From DASSKF01 sp035690725 (GTDB lineage Bacteria > Actinomycetota > Actinomycetes > Actinomycetales > Dermatophilaceae), in assembly GCA_035690725.1 (NCBI GenBank), contig DASSKF010000097.1, positions 1 through 19,643 of the forward strand: a stretch of 19,643 bases of DNA, written 5' to 3'. The notes beneath the pieces were generated by a model. It was not told the DNA's origin and searched no databases. It worked only from the letters and a program-made list of their open reading frames with translations. Positions within the stretch are counted from its first letter, which is position 1. The number at the start of each line of letters is the position of its first letter. A program made the position numbers and the translations under genes. This document shows, in pieces, positions 8,606 through 16,350 of the stretch.

Positions 8606-10443
8606 GCAACGCGACCACGGACTGGCGCGGAGTCGGCGACGCCGAGCTCGAGGACGAGCTCCCCGAGGACGCCGGGCTGCGGCTGAAGGCCCGGAGCCGG
8701 CGGCTGCTCGGGTCGCTGCTGCGGCCCTACCGGCGCATCGTCTGGGTGCTGGTCGCCGTCGTCGTCCTGGAGAACGCCGCCCGGCTGGCCGTGCCCCGGC
8801 TGGTCCAGGTCGGGATCGACCACGGCCTGCCACCGCTCATGCGCGGCGGCAGCGCGCGGGCCCTGCTGTGGGTCCTTGCCGCCATGGCGGGGGCGGTCGT
8901 GGTCCAGGCGATCACTCGGGTCGCGTTCCTGGCGATGTCCGGCCGGGTCGGGCAGAAGCTGCTGCTCGAGTTGCGCCGGCGGGTGTTCCGCCACTTCCAG
9001 CGGCTCGACGTCGCCTTCCACGACCGCTACACCTCCGGTCGGGTGGTGAGCCGGCTGACCAACGACATCGAGGCGATCCAGGAGACCCTCAACAACGGCT
9101 TCGACGGAATGATCACCGCCGTCCTCACCATGGCCGGCACCGCGATCCTGCTGGTCCTGCTCGACGTCAAGCTCGGCCTGGTGTGCCTCATCGGCTTCCC
9201 GGTGCTGCTGCTCGTGGTGCGCTGGTTCCGGGACGCCTCGGCCAAGGCCTACCGCGCGGTGCGGGAGAACGCCGCCCTCGTCATCGTCCACTTCGTGGAG
9301 ACGATGACCGGCGTCCGGGCGGTGCAGGCCTACCGGCGCGAGCCCCGCAACCAGCAGATCTTCGATGACGTCACCGAGCGCTACCAGTACGCCAACGAGA
9401 AGTCCTTCCGGCTGGTCGCGATCTTCATGCCGTCGGTCAAGCTCGTCGGCAACCTCACCATGGGCGTCGTCATCATCTACGGCGGCTGGCGGGTCCTCCA
9501 CGACGAGATGACGGTCGGTGTCCTCGCCGCGTTCCTGCTCTACCTGCGGATGTTCTTCGAGCCGATGCAGGAGATCAGCCAGTTCTACAACGGGTTCCAG
9601 TCCGCCTCCGCCGCCCTGGAGAAGCTCTCCGGCGTGCTGGAGGAGGAGCCGGCGGTGCCCGAGCCCGCCCGGCCCGTGTCCCTCCCCGACCCGGTGCGCG
9701 GCGAGGTGCGCCTCGACCACGTCCACTTCGCCTACACGCGCGACGACCCGACCCAGGTGGTGCTGCCCGACCTCGACCTGCTCGTCCCCGCCGGGCAGAC
9801 CGTCGCCCTCGTCGGGACGACGGGTGCGGGCAAGACGACGATCGCCAAGCTCATCTCGCGCTTCTACGACCCGGTCACCGGCGCGGTCCGCCTCGACGGG
9901 GTCGACCTGCGCGACCTCGGCGACGACGAGCTGCGCCGGCACGTCGTCATGGTCACCCAGGAGAACTTCATGTTCGACGGGTCGGTGGCCGACAACATCG
10001 TCTTCGGCCGGCCGGAGGCGACCCGCGCCCAGGTCGAGGAGGCCGCGCGCGCCGTCGGGGCGGCCGCGTTCATCGAGGCGCTCCCGGACGGCTACGACAC
10101 CGACGTGGCCAAGCGCGGGGAGCGGCTGTCCGCGGGGCAGCGGCAGCTGGTCGCCTTCGCCCGGGCCTTCCTCGCCGACCCGAGCGTGCTCATCCTCGAC
10201 GAGGCGACCTCCAGCCTCGACGTGCCCAGCGAACGGCTGGTGCAACGGGCCCTGCGCACGATCCTCGCCGACCGCACGGCGCTGATCATCGCCCACCGGC
10301 TGAGCACGGTCGAGATCGCCGACCGGGTGCTCGTCCTCGAGCACGGGCGGGTGGTCGAGGACGGCAGCCCGGACGAGCTCACCGCTCGCACCGACGGACG
10401 GTATGCCGCCCTGCACCGGGCCTGGCTGGAGTCGCTCGCCTGA
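8602..10443 (+). CDS. ABC exporter half-transporter with canonical catalytic Glu (heterodimer subunit 2)
   Basis: 613 residues with the same transmembrane-plus-ATPase layout. Walker A is GTTGAGKT (405-412), the Q-loop Gln is 453, Walker B ILDE has the catalytic Glu534 and the H-loop His is 565. The signature is LSAGQ (509-513) instead of LSGGQ. Paired with the upstream subunit, this makes one competent site (this Walker A/B with the partner's LSGGQ) and one degenerate site (the partner's Asp514 with this LSAGQ), as in known heterodimeric exporters. The GTG start overlaps the stop of subunit 1 by 4 nt, so the two are translated together. An N-terminal extension of about 40 mostly charged residues precedes the first membrane helix. 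Confidence 0.92.
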   Translation: MSNATTDWRGVGDAELEDELPEDAGLRLKARSRRLLGSLLRPYRRIVWVLVAVVVLENAARLAVPRLVQVGIDHGLPPLMRGGSARALLWVLAAMAGAVVVQAITRVAFLAMSGRVGQKLLLELRRRVFRHFQRLDVAFHDRYTSGRVVSRLTNDIEAIQETLNNGFDGMITAVLTMAGTAILLVLLDVKLGLVCLIGFPVLLLVVRWFRDASAKAYRAVRENAALVIVHFVETMTGVRAVQAYRREPRNQQIFDDVTERYQYANEKSFRLVAIFMPSVKLVGNLTMGVVIIYGGWRVLHDEMTVGVLAAFLLYLRMFFEPMQEISQFYNGFQSASAALEKLSGVLEEEPAVPEPARPVSLPDPVRGEVRLDHVHFAYTRDDPTQVVLPDLDLLVPAGQTVALVGTTGAGKTTIAKLISRFYDPVTGAVRLDGVDLRDLGDDELRRHVVMVTQENFMFDGSVADNIVFGRPEATRAQVEEAARAVGAAAFIEALPDGYDTDVAKRGERLSAGQRQLVAFARAFLADPSVLILDEATSSLDVPSERLVQRALRTILADRTALIIAHRLSTVEIADRVLVLEHGRVVEDGSPDELTARTDGRYAALHRAWLESLA

Positions 10444-10489
10444 GGGGTCCCTCCTTGCCGTCCGGCCGCGTGTGGGGAAGCCTGTGCCC

Positions 10490-12394
10490 ATGGACGGGAC
10501 GACGCGGGTGGAGACCCGGGACCGCTCCTCGAACACCTCGCGCGCGGTCCCCATCGGCGACTACGGTTTCCTGTCCGACGGCGAGGTCACCGCCCTGGTC
10601 TCCCCGGGCGGCGACGTGGACTGGATGTGCCTGCCGCGGCTGGACTCGCCGAGCGTCTTCGGCGCCCTGCTGGGACGGCACGCGGGGCGGTTCAGCCTCG
10701 CCCCGTCCGACGTGCGGGTCCCGGCCGCCCGGCGCTACCTGCCCGGCACCATGATCCTGGAGACCAGCTGGGGGACGCCGACCGGCTGGATCATCGTGCG
10801 CGACGTCCTGCTCATGGGGCCGTGGCGGCACGAGCAGGAGTTCGACCGGGCCCAGCGCCGCACCCCGACCGACTACGACGCCCACCACATCCTGCTGCGC
10901 ACGGTGCGGTGCGTGTCGGGGGAGGTGCAGACCGTCTTCGAGTGCGAGCCGGTGTTCGACTACGGGCGTCGGCAGTCGAGCTGGGAGTACACCGACCGGG
11001 TCTACCACCAGGGCGTCGCGGCGGTGGAGGGAACCGGCCTGCAGCTGACCATCACCAGCGACATGCGGATCGGCTTCGAGGGCGGTCAGGCGGGTGCGCG
11101 CACCCTGCTCAAGGAGGGCGACGTCCGGTTCGTCGCGTTGTCCTGGAGCGAGAACTCCGACCCGCCCACGACCTACGACGACGCCTACTCGCGCCTCGTG
11201 TGGACCGCCCACCACTGGCAGCACTGGCTGGCCCGCGGCACCTTCCCCGACCACCCCTGGCGCAGCCACCTGCAGCGCAGCGCGCTCACCCTCAAGGGCC
11301 TCACCTACGCACCGAGCGGCGCCATCGCGGCGGCCGCGACGACCTCCCTGCCCGAGACACTCGGCGGCTCCCGCAACTACGACTACCGGTTCAGCTGGAT
11401 CCGGGACGCGACCTTCGCCCTCTGGGGGATGTACACGCTGGGCTTCGACTGGGAGGCCGTCGACTTCTTCTCGTTCATCGCCGACATCGCCGAGCGCGAC
11501 GAGGAGCTGCAGATCATGTACGGCGTCGACGGTGAGGCGGACCTGACCGAGCAGACGCTGGACCACCTCCCGGGCTACGCGGGCTCGCGGCCGGTCCGGG
11601 TCGGCAACGCGGCCCACTCCCAGCGCCAGCACGACGTGTGGGGAGCCCTGCTGGACTCGGTCTACCTGCACTCCCGGGTCGCCGACCACCTGGACGGCCG
11701 GATCTGGCCGATCCTGGCCAAGCAGGTCAACGCGGCGCTGAAGCACTGGCGCGAGCCGGACGCCGGCATCTGGGAGGTGCGCGGGGAGCTCCAGCACTTC
11801 ACTTCCTCCAAGATCATGTGCTGGGTGGCCGTCGACCGGGGCGCCCGGCTCGCCGCGATGATCGGCCAGCAGGACGTCGCCGAGGAGTGGGCCCTGGCGG
11901 CCGAGGAGATCCGGGAGGACGTGCTTGCCCACGCCGTCGACGCGCGCGGCGTCCTCACCCAGCACTACGACACGACGGCTCTCGACGCGTCCCTGCTCCT
12001 GGTGCCGATCCTCGGCTTCCTGCCGCCGGACGACCCGCGGGTGCGTGCCACCGTCCTCGCGATCGCCGACGAGCTGACCGAGGACGACTTCGTCCTGCGC
12101 TACCGCGTCGAGGAGACCGACGACGGATTCAGTGGCCGTGAGGGCAGCTTCACCATCTGCTCCTTCTGGCTGGTCTCCGCCCTCTGCGAGATCGGGGAGC
12201 ACGAGCGGGCACGGAGGCTGTGCGCCAAGCTGCTGAGCTTCGCCGGCCCCCTGGAGCTGTATGCCGAGGAGATCGACCCGCGCTCCGGTTCCCACCTGGG
12301 CAACTTCCCCCAGGCGTTCACGCACCTGGCCCTGATCAACGCGGTCATGCACGTGATCGCGCATGAGGAGGAGGACCCGGGCCCGCGTGACTAG
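10490..12394 (+). CDS. Glycoside hydrolase family 15 protein (trehalase/glucoamylase-like)
   Basis: 634 residues. GH15 enzymes are inverting (alpha/alpha)6-barrel hydrolases acting on alpha-glucosides; the actinobacterial branch of this length includes mycobacterial trehalase. The sequence opens with the typical IGDYGFLSDGEVTALVSPGG and DVDWMCLPRLDSPSVFGALL, then a beta-rich N-domain. The catalytic barrel shows NYDYRFSWIRDATF (296-309), GEADLTEQTLDHLPGY, GNAAHSQRQHDVWG, and DAGIWEVRGELQHFTSSK with Glu429, the likely catalytic acid. It ends with GNFPQAFTHLALI. The ATG at 10490 has GGGGAAG 9 nt upstream and is preferred over an upstream in-frame start inside the preceding ABC gene. It lies 46 nt after that gene and could share its transcript. 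The substrate, trehalose or short maltodextrins, cannot be decided from sequence. Confidence 0.88.
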   Translation: MDGTTRVETRDRSSNTSRAVPIGDYGFLSDGEVTALVSPGGDVDWMCLPRLDSPSVFGALLGRHAGRFSLAPSDVRVPAARRYLPGTMILETSWGTPTGWIIVRDVLLMGPWRHEQEFDRAQRRTPTDYDAHHILLRTVRCVSGEVQTVFECEPVFDYGRRQSSWEYTDRVYHQGVAAVEGTGLQLTITSDMRIGFEGGQAGARTLLKEGDVRFVALSWSENSDPPTTYDDAYSRLVWTAHHWQHWLARGTFPDHPWRSHLQRSALTLKGLTYAPSGAIAAAATTSLPETLGGSRNYDYRFSWIRDATFALWGMYTLGFDWEAVDFFSFIADIAERDEELQIMYGVDGEADLTEQTLDHLPGYAGSRPVRVGNAAHSQRQHDVWGALLDSVYLHSRVADHLDGRIWPILAKQVNAALKHWREPDAGIWEVRGELQHFTSSKIMCWVAVDRGARLAAMIGQQDVAEEWALAAEEIREDVLAHAVDARGVLTQHYDTTALDASLLLVPILGFLPPDDPRVRATVLAIADELTEDDFVLRYRVEETDDGFSGREGSFTICSFWLVSALCEIGEHERARRLCAKLLSFAGPLELYAEEIDPRSGSHLGNFPQAFTHLALINAVMHVIAHEEEDPGPRD

Positions 12395-12397
12395 AGT
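12392..12397 (+). promoter_or_regulatory. Putative -10 element of a leaderless pafA promoter
   Basis: TAGAGT is followed by 6 nt and the pafA ATG at 12404, the same geometry as dop. Its first three bases are also the stop codon of the GH15 gene. Confidence 0.5.
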
Positions 12398-12403
12398 TGA
12401 CGC

Positions 12404-13765
12404 ATGGAGCGCCGGATCTTCGGGATCGAGAACGAGTACGGCGTCACCTGCACGTTCGAGGGCCAGCGACGGCTGACCCCGGACGAGGTGGCGCGGTACC
12501 TGTTCCGTCGGGTGGTGTCCTGGGGGCGGTCGAGCAACGTCTTCCTCGGCAACGGCTCACGCCTCTACCTCGACGTGGGGAGCCACCCGGAGTACGCCAC
12601 GCCCGAGTGCGACGACGTGCGCGAGCTCGTCATCCACGACAAGGCGGGGGAGCGGATCGTCGAGGGCCTGGTCGCCGAGGCCCAGCAGCGCATCGAGGAC
12701 GAGGGCATCAGCGGCCAGATCTACGTCTTCAAGAACAACACCGACTCGGCGGGCAACTCCTACGGCTGCCACGAGAACTACCTCGTGGGCCGGCAGGGGG
12801 AGTTCCACAAGATCTCGGACGTGCTCATCCCGTTCCTCGTCAGCCGCCAGATCACCTGCGGCGCCGGCAAGATCAGCACCCTCGGGCACGACCCGGTCTA
12901 CTGCGTCAGCCAGCGCGCCGACCACATCTGGGAGGGCGTGTCGAGCGCGACCACCCGCTCCCGGCCGATCATCAACACCCGGGACGAGCCGCACGCCGAC
13001 GCCGAGAACTACCGGCGCCTGCACGTGATCGTCGGCGACTCCAACATGAGCGAGACGACCACCATGCTCAAGGTGGGGTCGGCCGACCTGGTCCTGCGGA
13101 TGATCGAGGCCGGCACGGTGATGCGCGACCTGTCCCTGGAGAACCCGATCCGGGCGATCCGCGACATCAGCCACGACATGACGGGCCGGCGCACGGTCCG
13201 GCTGGCCAACGGCCGGCTGCTGTCGGCGCTGGACCTGCAGACCGAGTTCTACGAGCGGGCACGCGACTTCGCCGACCGGGAGGGCCTGGACGACCCGATC
13301 CACAAGCAGGTCCTGGACCTGTGGCAGCGCACCCTGATCGCGGTCGAGACCGACGACCTGTCGCTGGTCGAGACCGAGATCGACTGGGTCATCAAGTTCC
13401 AGATGCTGCGCCGGTACGCCGACCGCAAGAACCTCTCCCTGGGGCACCCCCGGATGCTGCAGCTCGACCTCGCCTACCACGACATCAACCGGGAGCGGGG
13501 ACTGTTCTACCTGCTGCAGCGGCGCGGCAAGGTCGCCCGCATGTGCACCGACCTGGAGGTGTTCGAGGCCAAGACCCGGCCGCCGCAGACCACGCGGGCC
13601 AAGCTGCGCGGCGACTTCATCCGGGCGGCCCAGGAGCACCGGCGCGACTTCACCGTCGACTGGGTGCACCTCAAGCTCAACGACCAGGCCCAGCGCACCG
13701 TGCTGTGCAAGGACCCATTCGCGGCGGCGGACCCCCGGGTCGCGCGCCTCATCGAGGGCATGTGA
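12404..13765 (+). CDS. pafA: Pup-protein ligase PafA
   Basis: 453 residues, the usual length. PafA activates the C-terminal Glu of Pup with ATP and links it to substrate lysines. It is a paralogue of Dop with the glutamine-synthetase-like fold. Visible residues are Glu9 in IFGIENEYG (metal binding), Asp57 in LYLDVGSHPEYATPE (the conserved catalytic Asp), and YVFKNNTDSAGNSYGCHENY. It lacks the Dop-specific insertion, which settles which paralogue it is. The C-terminal domain, including LKLNDQAQRTVLCKDPF, provides the Pup and target groove. The ATG at 12404 lies 9 nt after the GH15 stop with no Shine-Dalgarno, and a TAnnnT element points to leaderless expression. In this genome pafA is separated from prcA by four genes. 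Confidence 0.95.
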   Translation: MERRIFGIENEYGVTCTFEGQRRLTPDEVARYLFRRVVSWGRSSNVFLGNGSRLYLDVGSHPEYATPECDDVRELVIHDKAGERIVEGLVAEAQQRIEDEGISGQIYVFKNNTDSAGNSYGCHENYLVGRQGEFHKISDVLIPFLVSRQITCGAGKISTLGHDPVYCVSQRADHIWEGVSSATTRSRPIINTRDEPHADAENYRRLHVIVGDSNMSETTTMLKVGSADLVLRMIEAGTVMRDLSLENPIRAIRDISHDMTGRRTVRLANGRLLSALDLQTEFYERARDFADREGLDDPIHKQVLDLWQRTLIAVETDDLSLVETEIDWVIKFQMLRRYADRKNLSLGHPRMLQLDLAYHDINRERGLFYLLQRRGKVARMCTDLEVFEAKTRPPQTTRAKLRGDFIRAAQEHRRDFTVDWVHLKLNDQAQRTVLCKDPFAAADPRVARLIEGM

Positions 13766-13809
13766 GGGTCGCCTGAGCGGTCCGGGAACGGCCGCCAAGG
13801 TTGGGCGGT

Positions 13810-13815
13810 TATCGT
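13810..13815 (+). promoter_or_regulatory. Putative -10 element upstream of the FKBP lipoprotein gene
   Basis: TATCGT (TAnnnT) in the gap after pafA would initiate near 13822 and give a leader of about 47 nt before GTG 13869. It is the only A/T-rich hexamer in the gap. No clear -35 is seen. Confidence 0.35.
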
Positions 13816-13868
13816 GTCGGCGTCGTCGGACGCCGTCCGTCTCCCAGTGCAAAGGTTTGGATCCCCAC

Positions 13869-14954
13869 GTGCGTACCTCTCGCTTGCGCCTGCTGTCCCT
13901 GGCCGTGCTGCCCGTCGTCCTGGTGGCCGGGTGCAGTGGTGGTGACGGCGGCCCCTCGGCGCAGGGCAGCAGCTCGGCCTCGGCCAGCACATCGGCCCCG
14001 AGCACCCCGATGTCGGCCGTGGACGTGGTGATGAGGGCGCCGTCGGACGGCCCGAGCGCGTCGCCGTCGTCCAGTGGCAAGGGCACCGACGCGAAGGGGG
14101 ACAAGAAGGACCAGCAGACGAAGGACCAGCAGAAGGTGCCCCAGCTGTCATTCACGACCAAGCCGTTCGGGGTCTCCTCGACGCAGGACAAGACGGTCGA
14201 GAAGGGTGACGGCGACGCCGTCAAGGCGGGCCAGATCGTCACGTTCAACTTCGCCGTCGCCAACGGCAAGAACGGCAAGCAGCTCGAGTCCACCTTCCAG
14301 CGGCAGCCGATCACCATCCAGCTGGACTCCCAGCACGTGATGCCCGGCCTGATCAAGGGCCTGGAGGGACACCACGCCGGTGACCGGGTGATCGTCGCGA
14401 TCCCGCCGAAGGACGCGTTCGGCGACCAGGGCAACCCGCAGCTGGGGATCGGCGCCAAGGACACGATGGTCTGGTTGGTCGACATCAAGGGCTCGCACGA
14501 CCTGCTCCAGCACGCCCGGGGCACCAAGGTCGAGCCGAAGAAGGGCCTGCCGGCGGTCGACGTCCGGCAGGGCAAGGCCGCCCAGATCTCCATCCCGAAG
14601 GGCAAGAAGCCGCCGAAGGACCTCGTGGTGCAGCCGCTGGTCAAGGGCAAGGGCGACGTGGTCAAGGCCGGGCAGACGGTGCAGGTCAACTACACCGGCG
14701 TGATCTGGCGCAACGGCAAGAAGTTCGACTCCAACTTCGACCACGGCGGCGCACCCGCGTCCTTCCCGATCGGCGTCGGCCGGGTCATCCCGGGCTGGGA
14801 CAAGGGCATCGTCGGCCAGCACGTCGGCAGCCGGGTGCTGCTGGTGGTCCCGCCGAGCGAGGGCTACGGCAAGAAGGGCCAGCCGAAGGCCGGCATCAAG
14901 GGCAGCGACACCCTGGTCTTCGTCGTCGACATCCTCGGCACCACCACCCAGTAG
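13869..14954 (+). CDS. Tandem FKBP-type peptidyl-prolyl isomerase lipoprotein
   Basis: 361 residues from GTG 13869. The N-terminus has Arg residues, a hydrophobic stretch and a lipobox LVAG|C, so Cys22 should be lipidated and the protein anchored outside the membrane. A Ser/Gly/Asp/Lys-rich linker (about 23-95) follows. Two FKBP domains lie at about 110-207 and 255-357. The second keeps NYTG (Tyr275), FDSNFD (Asp291) and VIPGWDKG (Trp310), as expected for an active isomerase. The first has NFAV and LESTF at the matching places and a Leu in place of the Trp, so it is probably inactive or a chaperone or binding module. A TTG start at 13857 is possible, but the purine run AAAGG would then be only 1 nt away. 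FKBP genes between pafA and pafBC are common in actinobacteria; the role is extracytoplasmic protein folding. Confidence 0.88.
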   Translation: MRTSRLRLLSLAVLPVVLVAGCSGGDGGPSAQGSSSASASTSAPSTPMSAVDVVMRAPSDGPSASPSSSGKGTDAKGDKKDQQTKDQQKVPQLSFTTKPFGVSSTQDKTVEKGDGDAVKAGQIVTFNFAVANGKNGKQLESTFQRQPITIQLDSQHVMPGLIKGLEGHHAGDRVIVAIPPKDAFGDQGNPQLGIGAKDTMVWLVDIKGSHDLLQHARGTKVEPKKGLPAVDVRQGKAAQISIPKGKKPPKDLVVQPLVKGKGDVVKAGQTVQVNYTGVIWRNGKKFDSNFDHGGAPASFPIGVGRVIPGWDKGIVGQHVGSRVLLVVPPSEGYGKKGQPKAGIKGSDTLVFVVDILGTTTQ

Positions 14955-14985
14955 CCCACGACGTCGCGCACGACGTAGCTCGCGG

Positions 14986-15100
14986 ACCTCGGGACTTCCC
15001 GACGAACCTCGGGACTTTGCGGACCGCAAAGTCCCGAGGTTCCCGGGAGACTCCCGAGGTCTGCGGGAGTTCCCCGAGGTCTGCGGGGATGTCCCTAGGT
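14986..15100. repeat. 20-bp-periodic inverted repeat array in a convergent intergenic region
   Basis: The core ACCTCGGGACTT occurs at 14986-14997 and 15006-15017. Its reverse complement or close variants then occur at 15029-15040 (exact), 15049-15060, 15069-15080 and 15089-15100. Spacing is exactly 20 bp within each orientation, and the orientation flips at about 15023. Individual units can fold into small hairpins, for example ACTCCCG with CGGGAGT (15050-15056 and 15064-15070) and TCCCCG with CGGGGA (15071-15076 and 15084-15089), each with a 7-nt AGGTCTG loop. The arm differences between these two units compensate each other. The last unit overlaps the stop codon of the DUF3866 gene. This accounts for almost all of the gap between the two converging genes. 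Confidence 0.8.
15005..15041. terminator. Perfect 17-bp hairpin between convergent genes, likely bidirectional terminator
   Basis: AACCTCGGGACTTTGCG (15005-15021) pairs perfectly with 15025-15041 around a 3-nt GAC loop. It lies 50 nt behind the FKBP gene stop and 54 nt beyond the end of the opposing DUF3866 gene. There is no U-tract, which is common for actinobacterial terminators. It forms the centre of the 20-bp repeat array. Confidence 0.6.
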
Positions 15101-16297
15101 TCGCGGGAGGGTGGCGGCGTGGCGGCCGGCGGCCGCCGCGGCGAGGAACGCGGCCGGGTCCTGCGCCAGCCCGCGGCCCATCGTGGAGAGCGGCACCGGG
15201 CACGCGCGCAGCGCCTCGGTCAGTCCGTCCACCTCGATGTCGTGTGCCGTGAGCCTCGCCCCGGCATGCGCCACGAGCTCCGCGACCTGCCGCCGCAGCA
15301 GCGCTCCCACCTCGGTCCCGCATCCGTCCCCGGCGCCGGCGTCGGCCGCGTCGCCCAGGAGGAGCGGGACGGGCAGGTCGGCCGGCGCGAGGGCGACCCG
15401 CCCGTAGGCGGTGCGGCTGTGGTGCGACAGCCCCTGGTGGCGCGGGCGTGGGTCGGCGCCGGACACCCGCAGGGCCGCCACGGCACGGCCGCCCAGCGCG
15501 CCGACGGCGTTGACCGCCTCCCCGGCGGCGACGCCGGTGAACCCCCAGCGCGTCCCCGTCCCGACGCCACCCGGTCCGGGGCCCACCACGACCACGTCGG
15601 CGCCGAGCGCGTGCCGCGCGGCCAACAGCCCGCTGTGCACGGTCACCGCCTCGAGGTCACCGCCGAACGCCTGCCCCGTCGTGACCACGCCGGCCAGCCA
15701 GCCGCACTCCCGCAGCCCGTGCACGGTGTCGGACAGGGCCAGCGGCAGGGCGGCGCCGTCGGTCATCACGTACGACACGCGCAGGCCGGCGCCCCGCTCC
15801 CGGATCCCGGCGAGGACCGCCGGGAGGGCGGAGTGCAGCTCGACCGCGACCACGGGCAGTCCGGACAGGTCGTCCGCGTCGCGCAGCGTCCCGTGGTGCG
15901 GGCTGCGGTGGTCCTCGACGGCGGCCACCGGCACCTGCCAGGGGGTGTAGCGGCCCTTGACCACCCGCGCCGGGCCGGACGGCGAGCGCGGTGACGACCC
16001 GGACGTGGAGCCCGGTGACGACCCGGACGTGGAGCCCGGTGACGACGCGTCCGACAGCCGGTCGGGGACGGCCGCGACGAAGGCGTACCCGCCGGTCCCC
16101 AGACCCAGGTCCAGCGCGTCGGTCGTGAGCAGCACCCGGTCGCCGGGGGACGCCTCGCCGACCAGCTCGGCATACCCGAGGGCGGTCACCGTGCGCTCGG
16201 GGGAGCCGGGCACGGGCGGCAGGCGGACGGCATACTCGACGAGGCCCGGACGGCGGGAGCGGACGGCAAGCACCCGGCCCTCGCGCCACGTCACCAC
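15095..16297 (-). CDS. DUF3866 family protein
   Basis: 400 residues from GTG 16297. The N-terminus VTWREGRVLAVRSRRPGLVEYAVRL, then DRVLLTTDALDLGLGTGGYAFV, is the beta-rich start I associate with DUF3866, a conserved actinobacterial protein of unknown function often found beside pafBC. Further segments are KGRYTPWQVPV, SYVMTDGAALPLALSDTV, ECGWLAGVVTTGQAFGGDLEAV, VVVGPGPGGVGTGTRWGFTGV and GLSHHSRTAYGRV, all well conserved in appearance. A Ser/Gly/Pro linker at about residues 86-112 is built from a 24-bp tandem repeat. The frame is open further upstream, but GTG 16297 starts where family homology starts and has TACGCT 6 nt before it, so leaderless expression divergent from pafB is likely. No catalytic function can be named. 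Confidence 0.85.
   Translation of the reverse strand: MVTWREGRVLAVRSRRPGLVEYAVRLPPVPGSPERTVTALGYAELVGEASPGDRVLLTTDALDLGLGTGGYAFVAAVPDRLSDASSPGSTSGSSPGSTSGSSPRSPSGPARVVKGRYTPWQVPVAAVEDHRSPHHGTLRDADDLSGLPVVAVELHSALPAVLAGIRERGAGLRVSYVMTDGAALPLALSDTVHGLRECGWLAGVVTTGQAFGGDLEAVTVHSGLLAARHALGADVVVVGPGPGGVGTGTRWGFTGVAAGEAVNAVGALGGRAVAALRVSGADPRPRHQGLSHHSRTAYGRVALAPADLPVPLLLGDAADAGAGDGCGTEVGALLRRQVAELVAHAGARLTAHDIEVDGLTEALRACPVPLSTMGRGLAQDPAAFLAAAAAGRHAATLPRT
15990..16046. repeat. 24-bp tandem repeat inside the DUF3866 gene
   Basis: A 24-bp unit at 15990-16013 is repeated exactly at 16014-16037, followed by the first 9 bases of a third copy. On the coding strand it encodes the octapeptide SSPGSTSG in a low-complexity linker. 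Copy number may vary between strains. Confidence 0.85.
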
Positions 16298-16303
16298 CGG
16301 GGC

Positions 16304-16309
16304 AGCGTA
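16304..16309 (-). promoter_or_regulatory. Putative -10 element of a leaderless DUF3866 promoter
   Basis: On the minus strand TACGCT is followed by 6 nt and then GTG at 16297, the same geometry as dop and pafA. It is divergent from, and only 29 bp away from, the pafB -10 element. Confidence 0.45.
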
Positions 16310-16337
16310 GCGAGCACGCGCGGGCGCGCCCGTCGGG

Positions 16338-16343
16338 TACGGT
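16338..16343 (+). promoter_or_regulatory. Putative -10 element for pafBC
   Basis: TACGGT is followed by 7 nt and the ATG at 16351, so the transcript would begin at about that codon. If translation instead starts at ATG 16378, the leader would be about 27 nt and contain AGGAGCGAGG. Confidence 0.45.
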
Positions 16344-16350
16344 CGTGCCG

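Noticed and set aside
10403..10489. An upstream start giving a 663-residue GH15 protein.
   Set aside because: It would begin inside the coding end of the ABC gene. GGGGAAG 9 nt before ATG 10490 and the point where family homology begins favour the later start.
7390..10554. A 1054-codon open frame on the minus strand across the exporter genes.
   Set aside because: It is antisense to two genes with complete, well-ordered ABC motifs. Its own translation is low-complexity (Asp/His/Gly/Leu/Val repeats), typical of shadow frames in G+C-rich DNA.
13783..13816. Extracytoplasmic-stress sigma promoter (GGAAC) upstream of the FKBP gene.
   Set aside because: GGAAC is present at 13783-13787, but no CGTC-like -10 lies at the required 16-17 nt; the CGTG nearby is about 25 nt away.
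14986..15100. CRISPR array.
   Set aside because: The period is 20 bp with no unique spacers of normal length, the repeats invert in the middle and no cas gene is present.
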